A model generated the notes under the pieces. That model had not been told where the DNA came from, searched no databases, and saw only the letters and a program-made list of their open reading frames with translations. Positions 15,137 to 23,860 of a stretch of 64,000 nucleotides of DNA are shown here, one piece after another. The stretch spans positions 1 to 64,000 of the forward strand of contig JBDHJR010000010.1 in the NCBI GenBank assembly GCA_039586815.1. Direction: 5' to 3'. A program made the position numbers and the translations under genes. How positions within the stretch are numbered: the stretch's first letter is position 1; each line of letters starts with the position of its first letter. Source of the stretch: WVYX01 sp039586815 (GTDB lineage: Bacteria; Gemmatimonadota; Gemmatimonadetes; Gemmatimonadales; GWC2-71-9).

Positions 15137-16432
15137 GTGTTGACGCGTCGCGACTTTCTTCGCTCGATGTTCGGCACGGCCGGGGTAGCTCTCCCCGCGC
15201 TCAGGAACGACGGGCTCGAGCGGATCTTCTCGGCGGCGGCCTCCGCCGACGGACGCAGCCCGGAGGTGGTGGCTGCCGACGAGGACTTCTGGATCGGAAT
15301 CCAGCAGGCCTTCACGGTCGACCGCTCTCTCATCAACCTCAATAACGGCGGCGTCTGCCCCAGCCCCAAGGTCGTGCAGGACGCCATGAGGCGGTATCTC
15401 GAGTACTCCAACGAGGCGCCGGTGTACACCATGTGGCGCGTGTTGGAGCCGCAGGTCGAGAGCGTGCGCCAGCGCTTGGCGCGGGCTTTCGGGTGCGATG
15501 CCGAGGAGATGGCGATCACGCGGAACGCCAGCGAAGCCCTGGAAATCTGCCAGTTGGGGCTCGATCTGGAGCCGGGGGATGAGATCCTGACCACCGATCA
15601 GGACTATCCCCGCATGAACACCACCTGGGATCAGCGTGTCAGGCGCGAGGGGATCGTCGTGAAGATGGTCTCGTTTCCCGCACCGCCGCCGAGTATGCAA
15701 TACCTGGTGGACATCTTCGAGCAGGCCATCACGGCGCGCACAAAGGTGATCCACTTCTGCCACATCACGAACCTCTCGGGCCAGATCTTCCCGGTGCGGG
15801 AGATCTGCCGTCTGGCGCGCTCCCGGGGAATAACCACCATCGTGGACGGTGCCCACGCGTTCGCCCACTTCCCGTTCACGCGCGACGAGCTCGAGTGCGA
15901 CTTCTACGGAACGTCGCTGCACAAGTGGCTCCTGGCACCGCACGGGACAGGGTTTCTCTATGCCAGGCGGGACCGGATCGGCGACGTATGGCCGCTGATG
16001 GCGGCTCCGGAGTCGATGAACGACGACATCCGCAAGTTCGAGGAGATCGGAACCCATCCGGCGGCGAACCACAACGCCATCGCCGAGGCGCTCACTTTCC
16101 ACGAGGGCATAGGCCCGGAGCGCAAGGCGGCGCGGCTGCGCTACCTCCGTGACCGTTGGATGAAGCGGCTCGACGGGCAGCCGGGGATCAAGCTGCACAC
16201 CAGCTACGATCCTGCGATGTCGTGCGGACTGGCGAACGTGGCGATCGAGGGTGTGGACCCCGGCGCTCTGACCCAGCATCTGTGGAAGACGCGGCGCATC
16301 ATAGTGACCCCGATCGGCCATTCGGCGTGCACCGGGTTGCGGGTGACTCCGAACGTCTACACCACGCTGCAGGAGGTGGACCGGTTCGCGGAGGCGATGG
16401 AGCAGGTGATCGAGAAGGGTATCCCGACCTAG
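15137..16432 (+). CDS. Tat-exported class V aminotransferase-fold PLP enzyme
   Basis: A 431-residue protein of the isopenicillin-N epimerase/cysteine desulfurase-like fold. The GTG at 15137 follows AAAGGAGC by 6 bases. It opens with TRRDFLRSMFGTAGVALPAL, a twin-arginine signal, so a folded PLP enzyme is probably exported. Motifs are LINLNNGGVCPSPKVVQ at the substrate site, TRNASEALE, DGAHAFAHFPF with the PLP-binding Asp, and FYGTSLHKWLLAPHGTGF with the Schiff-base Lys. Substrate is unknown; relatives include epimerases, lyases and transaminases. Confidence 0.85.
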   Translation: MLTRRDFLRSMFGTAGVALPALRNDGLERIFSAAASADGRSPEVVAADEDFWIGIQQAFTVDRSLINLNNGGVCPSPKVVQDAMRRYLEYSNEAPVYTMWRVLEPQVESVRQRLARAFGCDAEEMAITRNASEALEICQLGLDLEPGDEILTTDQDYPRMNTTWDQRVRREGIVVKMVSFPAPPPSMQYLVDIFEQAITARTKVIHFCHITNLSGQIFPVREICRLARSRGITTIVDGAHAFAHFPFTRDELECDFYGTSLHKWLLAPHGTGFLYARRDRIGDVWPLMAAPESMNDDIRKFEEIGTHPAANHNAIAEALTFHEGIGPERKAARLRYLRDRWMKRLDGQPGIKLHTSYDPAMSCGLANVAIEGVDPGALTQHLWKTRRIIVTPIGHSACTGLRVTPNVYTTLQEVDRFAEAMEQVIEKGIPT

Positions 16433-16450
16433 GGAGGCCTCGGCCCTCCG

Positions 16451-17461
16451 CTAGCCGCTCGAGTAATAGCGCCGGATGACCGCCTCGGCGGGCTTTTCCT
16501 GTGGGGTGAAGTCGCGCTCGTAACCGGGGTCCGAGCTTGCGCCGGGCCGCCACTTCCACCAGTAGAAGCCGGCGAACCAGGGCTGGTGCCAGAACGTCTG
16601 GAACGCCGCCTCGTAGGCCAGGCGCTGCAGCTCGAGGTCCTGCTCTCCTTCGATCTCCCACTTCCAGGGATGCACGGTTGCACCGCGATGCGACTTGTAC
16701 CCGATCTCGGTGAAGATCACACGTCGCCCGGTGGCGGTGCTCACCTCGTCCAGACGGACCCGGATGGGCTCCCAGGCGGCGACCAGCTGGTCCAGCCGCT
16801 CGGGCTCGCCCAACTCGAAGTACGCCTGCACCCCTATGAAGTCGAGCGCGTCCCACCACGGGACCCTGTCATAGTCGTCCCAGTTCGCCGCGTACGTGAG
16901 CCATCCGTCGAACCGCTCGCGTACCAGCGCAATCGTGTCGCGCCACCGGGCCTCGAGCGGTGCGGTCTGCCGCAGCTCGGTACCGACGCTCAGTCCGGCG
17001 GCCCTCATCCGCGCAGCCAGGTCGGCGTAGTGCAGCAGGAAGGCGCGGTACGATGCGAACCACTGCTCCCATGAGGCCTCGTCGCTCATGCGCACCTCGC
17101 CGCGCCAATGACCGTCCACGAAGTCGGCCAGGGTGGGGAGCAGCAGCACGCGCAGGCCGGCGCGCCGGGCCATGGCGCCCAAGGCGAGCAGGCCGTCGTC
17201 GGTCAGGGACCAGTCCACGTCCGGCCCTCGATAGCGGTCCACCCGCGGCTCCATGTGACTCGGCATGCGGCCGTAGGGGAACAGGGCCACGTGCGTGGCT
17301 CCCAGGTCGCGGATTGCTTCGAAATCGGCTTGGGTCGTATCGGCGCGGTAGCCGTCGAACCCGATGCCGCGCTGGGGGCCGGCGGCGGGTATGACTCCGC
17401 GGCTCCGGGCACAGGCCGCAGCCGCCACGGCGGTCGCGGCGAGGAAGGTCCTACGGTGCAT
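16451..17461 (-). CDS. GH113-like glycosidase, Tat lipoprotein
   Basis: A 336-residue TIM-barrel protein. The N-terminus MHRRTFLAATAVAAAACARS joins a twin-arginine motif to a lipobox. The barrel begins GIGFDGYRADTTQADFEAIRDLGATH. Candidate catalytic acids are in SVGTELRQTAP and VIFTEIGYKSHRG, placed as the acid/base and nucleophile of GH113 mannanase-like enzymes; WHQPWFAGFYWWKWRP near the C-terminus is typical. It may cut beta-mannan-type or other beta-glycans at the envelope. It is convergent with the aminotransferase-fold gene. A TATATT box lies 8 bases before the ATG and no ribosome site is seen. Confidence 0.75.
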   Translation of the reverse strand: MHRRTFLAATAVAAAACARSRGVIPAAGPQRGIGFDGYRADTTQADFEAIRDLGATHVALFPYGRMPSHMEPRVDRYRGPDVDWSLTDDGLLALGAMARRAGLRVLLLPTLADFVDGHWRGEVRMSDEASWEQWFASYRAFLLHYADLAARMRAAGLSVGTELRQTAPLEARWRDTIALVRERFDGWLTYAANWDDYDRVPWWDALDFIGVQAYFELGEPERLDQLVAAWEPIRVRLDEVSTATGRRVIFTEIGYKSHRGATVHPWKWEIEGEQDLELQRLAYEAAFQTFWHQPWFAGFYWWKWRPGASSDPGYERDFTPQEKPAEAVIRRYYSSG

Positions 17462-17469
17462 GGGAAGCG

Positions 17470-17475
17470 AATATA
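17470..17475 (-). promoter_or_regulatory. TATATT box 8 bases before the GH113-like start
   Basis: On the minus strand the sequence GCTATATTCGCTTCCC runs directly into the ATG at 17461. A -10 hexamer at 17475-17470 would place the transcript start at or next to the start codon. The same GCTATATTCGC 11-mer precedes the phosphoribosyltransferase gene at 23195. Confidence 0.45.
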
Positions 17476-17620
17476 GCCGGGGAGGGAAGGCAGTCGGGAC
17501 GGCGCGACCCTCTATTAAGGAAGCCTAAAGGTCCATGTAGCAATCGCTTAGCGAATTTGTCGCCCTTGACCTGATGGCCCTCCACGGCAATCGTTCAAGG
17601 GCACGTAAGGGGGTGCGCCG

Positions 17621-18994
<1,374 letters not shown>

Positions 18995-19019
18995 GCAGGG
19001 CGTAAAGCGCGCAACGCAA

Positions 19020-19059
19020 AACGTGCAGCGGAGCTTCAGGTCATGCCCCGCTGCACGTT
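19020..19059. terminator. hairpin between convergent genes with GTTGCAC repeats
   Basis: AACGTGCAGCGG (19020-19031) and CCGCTGCACGTT (19048-19059) form a perfect 12-bp inverted repeat with a 16-base loop. The right arm continues into GCACGTTGCACGTTG, two copies of a 7-base unit. It lies between the convergent PLP-enzyme and acyl-CoA dehydrogenase genes and could end transcription from both sides, although no T-tract follows. It may be one copy of a dispersed repeat. Confidence 0.45.
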
Positions 19060-19096
19060 GCACGTTGTACCCTGCACGAGGCAGGGGAGGGTGGGC

Positions 19097-20956
19097 TTAC
19101 TCCGGCACCGGCACCCCTTCCTCCATCCAGGGCGCCTCGTTCGCCATCACGCGCTGTGCCGACTTGTACACCTTGACGTCGTCGTTGTGGAAGACGCCCC
19201 TGAACCGATCTCCGATGCGGCGGCGGGCGATGCGACAGAACGTGTCGGCCAGGTCGACCGCCATCTCGGCCTTGGCGCGCTCCTCCGGAGACTTGCTGAC
19301 CCGCATCGCCTGCGCCCTCGAGCAGGTGGCGCTCATGGCGAACAACTCCGCCCCGATCTCCACCATTCTGGCGAGCACGGCCTGGCGCTTCTCGAGAGCC
19401 GGACCGAAGCGCACGATTGCATGGAACAGCGCCCGTGCCAGGCGGCGTGACGCGCGGTTCACGAACCGCATGTGCTTGGCGAGGGGCCCGAACTCACCGT
19501 AGCGCGGCCAGCGTCCCCAGCCGAGCCAGCGTCCCGGATACCACACCGCGTAGTAGAAGCCGGCCTTCACCAGAGACACCAGCTTGGCTATGAGCGGCGC
19601 GTCCGGGTCGGCGATCGCCCCAGCGACCTTGAGGTGACTGTCCAGCGCTTCGCGCGCGATGAACAGGCGCATGATCTCGGACGATCCCTCGAAGATCTGG
19701 TTGATCCTGAAGTCGCGCATGATTCGCTCGACCGGCTCGGGCCGCTCCCCGCGCGCCTTCAGGCTGGGCGCGGACTCGTACCCGCGGCCGGAGCGTATCT
19801 GCATGGTGTCGTCGATGATCTCCCAGCCGCGCTCGCTGTTCCACATCTTCGCCATGGCGGCCTCGAGGCGCACGTCGAACCTGGCCTGATCCGACATGAG
19901 CGCTGCCAGCTCGCTTACCGACTCCATGGCGAATGTCGTGGCGGCCATGCTGCCCAGCATCTGAGCGACGGCATCGTGCTTGCCGATGGGGTGCCCCCAC
20001 TGCACGCGTTCCTGGGAGAAGCGTCGCGCGATCCCGAGGCAGGTCTTCGCGGCTCCCGTGGCCGCGGCGGGAATCGTCAGCCGGCCCGTGTTGAGGGTGA
20101 CCAGTGCTAGCTTCAGGCCCTTGCCCATTCCCCACAGGATGTTCTCCTTGGGCACCCGCACGTCGGTGAAGCGCAGCAGTGCATTCTCGATGCCGTGCAA
20201 CCCCATGAAGTGGCACCGGTGGGCCATCTCGACGCCGGGCCACACGGATTCGACGATGAAGGCGGTGATGCGGTTGTCGGGCGTGCGCGCCATCACGACC
20301 ATGACGTCGGCGATGGTCCCGTTGGTGCACCACAGCTTCTCGCCGTTCAGCAGGAAGGCCTCGCCGTCCTCGGTGGGAGTGGCCGTAGTCTGCATCCTCG
20401 CCGGGTCGCTGCCCACATCCGGTTCCGTGAGCGCGAATGCGCTGATCTCTCCCTTGGCGAACCGCGGCAGGTACTGCTGCTTCTGCTCGGGCGTGCCGAA
20501 CAGGCCGAGTGGCTGCGGCACCCCGATGGACTGGTGGGCCGAGAGCAGCACGCCGACCGAGCCCTCATGGCACGCCGCCAGGGACATGGCCCGGTTGTAG
20601 ATCGCCTGTGAGAAACCGAGCCCGCCGTACTCCTCGGGGATCTTGATGCCCATACAGCCGAGCTCGCCGAGGCCCTGTACCACGTGGTCGGGGATCTTGT
20701 AGTCCTCGTCGATGGCATCTGCGTCGACGTTGGCCTCCAGAAAGGCCGAGAGCTTGTCGAGCCACGGCTTGGCGCGCGCGAGCTCCGCCTCCGGCACCTG
20801 CGGGAAGGGGTGGATCAGCTCGAGGTTCAGTCTTCCGTTGAAGATCTCCTTGAGAAAGCTGGGTGCGGTCCACTCCTTCTGTCGCGCGGCCTCGACTACC
20901 TCCCGTGCCTCGCGCTCGCTCACGTTCTTACCGCTTGCGGCAGTTACGCTAGTCAT
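19097..20956 (-). CDS. acyl-CoA dehydrogenase, long form
   Basis: A 619-residue FAD enzyme introducing the alpha-beta double bond in acyl-CoA. It has the family N-terminal helices, IPEEYGGLGFSQAIYNRAM, the signature FALTEPDVGSDPARMQT, LNGEKLWCTNGTIAD and, later, MQIRSGRGYE and QIFEGSSEIMRLFIAREAL. An extra 150-residue C-terminal helical region makes it like long VLCAD/ACAD9-type enzymes rather than the 380-residue short form. The start at MTSVTAASGKNV is preceded by GGAAG. Chain-length preference is unknown, and no other beta-oxidation genes are beside it. Confidence 0.9.
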   Translation of the reverse strand: MTSVTAASGKNVSEREAREVVEAARQKEWTAPSFLKEIFNGRLNLELIHPFPQVPEAELARAKPWLDKLSAFLEANVDADAIDEDYKIPDHVVQGLGELGCMGIKIPEEYGGLGFSQAIYNRAMSLAACHEGSVGVLLSAHQSIGVPQPLGLFGTPEQKQQYLPRFAKGEISAFALTEPDVGSDPARMQTTATPTEDGEAFLLNGEKLWCTNGTIADVMVVMARTPDNRITAFIVESVWPGVEMAHRCHFMGLHGIENALLRFTDVRVPKENILWGMGKGLKLALVTLNTGRLTIPAAATGAAKTCLGIARRFSQERVQWGHPIGKHDAVAQMLGSMAATTFAMESVSELAALMSDQARFDVRLEAAMAKMWNSERGWEIIDDTMQIRSGRGYESAPSLKARGERPEPVERIMRDFRINQIFEGSSEIMRLFIAREALDSHLKVAGAIADPDAPLIAKLVSLVKAGFYYAVWYPGRWLGWGRWPRYGEFGPLAKHMRFVNRASRRLARALFHAIVRFGPALEKRQAVLARMVEIGAELFAMSATCSRAQAMRVSKSPEERAKAEMAVDLADTFCRIARRRIGDRFRGVFHNDDVKVYKSAQRVMANEAPWMEEGVPVPE

Positions 20957-21112
20957 GATGACTTCCGGTAACCGTTTATGATGAAGCGATGGAATCACCC
21001 ATCGCGCCTTATAGTCCTCAAACTGAAATATGGAGATGGCAGGTTCCCGGCGCCACGTTACGACGGTTGCGTCCAGGGGTGCGCGGAGGCAACATTCGGC
21101 GGCGCTAGATCG

Positions 21113-21118
21113 TAGGAT
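21113..21118 (+). promoter_or_regulatory. TAGGAT box 8 bases before the S9 peptidase start
   Basis: TAGGAT is followed by eight bases (TCCCGACT) and then the ATG at 21127. No ribosome site lies between them. The spacing matches the boxes before the GH113-like and FHA-protease genes. Confidence 0.35.
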
Positions 21119-21126
21119 TCCCGACT

Positions 21127-23181
21127 ATGACAAGGTTGTTTTTCGGTGCCGTCGCGGCCCTGGCTCTGACGTTGCCCGCGGGCGGCGAAGCCCAGACCAG
21201 TGGGCGGCCGATCCAGGTGGACGAATTCCTGACGCTCGACCGGGTGTCCGATCCTCAGGTCTCTCCGGACGGGCAGTGGGTGGCGTACAGCGTCACCACG
21301 ACGGACCTGGGCGGCAACAGCCGCTCGACCGATCTCTGGATGATGGCGGTAGGTGGCGGTGATCCACGCCAGATATCGGACGCGCGGCGCGGCGGCCGGC
21401 ACGCCCGCTGGTCTCCCGACGGTCGCACCATCGCGTACATCACGACCCGTGCGGATGCCGGAGAGGTACGCCTGTACGACGTGCCCCGCGGCCGCTCGCG
21501 CAGGGTCGCACGGCTCTCCACCGGTGCCGGCGGAGTCATCTGGTCGCCGACGGGAACGCATCTGGCATTCGTGTCGGAGGTGTATCCGGAGTGTCCCGAT
21601 GACGCCTGCAACGCGGCCCGCATGGAGGCAGATGCAGGGCGGCCGAGCAGTGCCCAGGCGTATGACGAGCTGTTGTACCGTCACTGGAGGAGCTGGGAAG
21701 ACGGACGCCGCAGCCACCTGTTCGTGGTTCCGGTGGCCGGCGGTCCGTTGGTCGACATCACCGCCGGGAACGACTATGACGTGCCCGTTCCACCGTTCGG
21801 CGGGTCGGCGGACTATGCCTTCACGATGGACGGCCGGTCCCTCGTCTTCACGACGAAGGTGGGAACCGACCGGGCGTGGCACACGAATACGGACATCTAC
21901 CAGGTGTCGATCGAGGGCGGAGAATCGCGCAACCTGACCTCCGGGTTCCGTGGCTCCGAACAGCATCCTGCGCCGTCCCCTGATGGTCGGATGCTCGCCT
22001 TCTTATCACAGGAGCGGGCCGGGTTCGAGGCGGATCGCTGGCGCCTCATGGTGCTCGACCTATCCACGGGGGGTGTGCGCGAGGTGACGCGGGACTTCGA
22101 CCAATGGGTGGCCGACTACCTCTGGTTGCCGAACTCGCGCGAGCTGGTGTTCACCTCCCAGCTGCGGCACCGCAACCTCGTCTACCGCACCAACCTCAAC
22201 GGCCGCATCGAGGCGCTCATGAGCTGGGGGAACACGTCCCAGATATCGATCGCCGAGGACGGCAACACTATGGCGTTCGTGAACGACGCCATCAACCGAC
22301 CCGGCCAGGTGTACACCTGGTCCATCAACGCCGGTGCGAACCCCCAGCGGCTCACGGACTTGAATGCTGCGGCGCTGAGCCAGCTGAGGATGAATCCGGC
22401 GGAGGAGATCAGCTGGGTCGGGGCCGATGGCAATACCGTCCGCGGAATGCTGCTGCGCCCGCCCCAGTACCAGCGCGGGCAGCGCTACCCTCTGATGGTG
22501 CTGATTCACGGCGGCCCGCAGGGCGCCTGGCGCGACAACTGGCACTCGCGCTGGAACGCGCAGATGTTCGCAGCCGCCGGGTACGTTACTGTGCTGCTCA
22601 ACCCGCGGGGTTCCACCGGCTTCGGTCAGCGCTTCGTAGACCAGATCTCGCAAGACTGGGGCGGCCGGGTCTACATCGACATCATGTCCGGCGTGGAGCA
22701 TGCCGCCCGTTTCCCCTTCGTCGACTCGACGCGCATCGCGGCCGCGGGGGGCTCGTACGGCGGCTACATGGTGAACTGGATCAACGGACACTCCAACCGG
22801 TTCGATGCCCTCGTGAACCACGCGGGCGTGTACAATCTGGAGTCGTTCTACGGCGCCACCGAGGAGCTGTGGTTCCCGGAGTGGGAGTTTGGCGGCACGC
22901 CGTGGGAGAACCGGACCTATTACGAGCAATGGTCGCCGCACCGCTCCGCCAACAACTTCCAGACTCCGACGCTGGTCGTGCATGGTGCGCTCGATTTCCG
23001 GGTGCCATACACCCAGGGACTCGAGGCTTTCACTGCGCTGCGGCGCCAGGGAGTGCCGGCGCGGCTGCTCTACTTCCCCGACGAAGGACACTGGATCGCC
23101 AGGCCGCAGAACCAACGCATGTGGTGGAACGAGGTGCACTCGTGGCTGGCGCGCTACCTGAGCCCGGCGGCCGTCCCATGA
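21127..23181 (+). CDS. secreted S9 prolyl oligopeptidase-family peptidase
   Basis: A 684-residue serine peptidase with a cleavable signal peptide (FFGAVAALALTLPAGGEAQT). Residues about 30-390 form the WD/PD40-type beta-propeller (QVSPDGQWVAYSVTT, RWSPDGRTIAYITT, PAPSPDGRMLAFLS). The C-terminal alpha/beta hydrolase domain has the nucleophile in AAGGSYGGYMVNW, the Asp in VVHGALDFRVPYTQ and the His in PDEGHWIARPQ. This is the acylaminoacyl-peptidase/DPP-like type, cutting short peptides in the periplasm or outside. The divergent gene is the acyl-CoA dehydrogenase. Confidence 0.93.
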   Translation: MTRLFFGAVAALALTLPAGGEAQTSGRPIQVDEFLTLDRVSDPQVSPDGQWVAYSVTTTDLGGNSRSTDLWMMAVGGGDPRQISDARRGGRHARWSPDGRTIAYITTRADAGEVRLYDVPRGRSRRVARLSTGAGGVIWSPTGTHLAFVSEVYPECPDDACNAARMEADAGRPSSAQAYDELLYRHWRSWEDGRRSHLFVVPVAGGPLVDITAGNDYDVPVPPFGGSADYAFTMDGRSLVFTTKVGTDRAWHTNTDIYQVSIEGGESRNLTSGFRGSEQHPAPSPDGRMLAFLSQERAGFEADRWRLMVLDLSTGGVREVTRDFDQWVADYLWLPNSRELVFTSQLRHRNLVYRTNLNGRIEALMSWGNTSQISIAEDGNTMAFVNDAINRPGQVYTWSINAGANPQRLTDLNAAALSQLRMNPAEEISWVGADGNTVRGMLLRPPQYQRGQRYPLMVLIHGGPQGAWRDNWHSRWNAQMFAAAGYVTVLLNPRGSTGFGQRFVDQISQDWGGRVYIDIMSGVEHAARFPFVDSTRIAAAGGSYGGYMVNWINGHSNRFDALVNHAGVYNLESFYGATEELWFPEWEFGGTPWENRTYYEQWSPHRSANNFQTPTLVVHGALDFRVPYTQGLEAFTALRRQGVPARLLYFPDEGHWIARPQNQRMWWNEVHSWLARYLSPAAVP

Positions 23182-23194
23182 GGCGGGGCGGCCC

Positions 23195-23205
23195 GCTATA
23201 TTCGC
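23195..23205 (+). promoter_or_regulatory. GCTATATTCGC box before the phosphoribosyltransferase
   Basis: TATATT at 23197-23202 ends 10 bases before the ATG at 23213. GGGAG lies immediately before the start codon, too close for normal ribosome binding. The 11-mer is identical to the one before the GH113-like gene on the other strand. Confidence 0.45.
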
Positions 23206-23212
23206 GGGAGTC

Positions 23213-23860
23213 ATGACCTCGGATCCGCAGCCACTCTACCCCACGCGTTCGGGGGCCGGCGCCCTGTTGGGGCGGCAAGTGTACAACCACGTTAACCCGC
23301 CAACGCTGGTGCTGGGCGTGACCGCGAGCGGGGTGGAGGTCGCCGCCAATGTGGCCAAGGCGATGGGGTGCAAGTTCGACGTCATCGTGGCGGCCCACAT
23401 ACGCATGGAGGAGCTGGGGACCGTGGGGGCGATCGCCGAGGACTCGAACGCGGTGCTCGACCCGGAGTACGAGCCGTACTTCAAGGATGCCCAGGTCCTG
23501 GGCGAAGCCATCGACGACGCGCGCCGCGCAGTGAAGACGGAGCGCCTGTTGTTCCGGGGGACCCGGGCCCTGCGCGAAGTGCGGGGCCAGAACGTCGTCA
23601 TCGTGGATGGCCACGTCACATCGCCGTGGAAGCTCCTCTCCGCGGTGGAGGCGATCAAGCCGGGGGAGCCTGCGTACATCATGGTCGCCGCACCCGTCGG
23701 CACGCAGCCCGTGCAGGAGAAGGTGCGCGCGCAGCGCCTCCAGTTCGTGTGTCCTTCCGTCCTCATGGATCCGGCCGGCCACCCACTCCCCTTCGGTGAC
23801 CCTCAGGATCCGAGCGCCGAGCGTCTCCGCAGCATTGTCGTTGCACGCGAAGCGGCGTAG
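23213..23860 (+). CDS. predicted phosphoribosyltransferase
   Basis: A 215-residue protein of the predicted phosphoribosyltransferase group. N-terminal GRQVYNHVNPPTLVLGVTASGVEVAANVA carries the pyrophosphate-loop region. VRGQNVVIVDGHVTSPWKLLSAVE fits the PRPP-binding loop (usually VDDxxxTGxT), but the second acid is replaced (VDGHVTSPW), so PRPP binding may be weak or altered. YIMVAAPVGTQPVQEKV and FVCPSVL match the family's C-terminal part. Substrate is unknown. It starts the packed run that continues into the deacetylase and transporter genes; its last 26 bases overlap the next gene. Confidence 0.7.
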   Translation: MTSDPQPLYPTRSGAGALLGRQVYNHVNPPTLVLGVTASGVEVAANVAKAMGCKFDVIVAAHIRMEELGTVGAIAEDSNAVLDPEYEPYFKDAQVLGEAIDDARRAVKTERLLFRGTRALREVRGQNVVIVDGHVTSPWKLLSAVEAIKPGEPAYIMVAAPVGTQPVQEKVRAQRLQFVCPSVLMDPAGHPLPFGDPQDPSAERLRSIVVAREAA

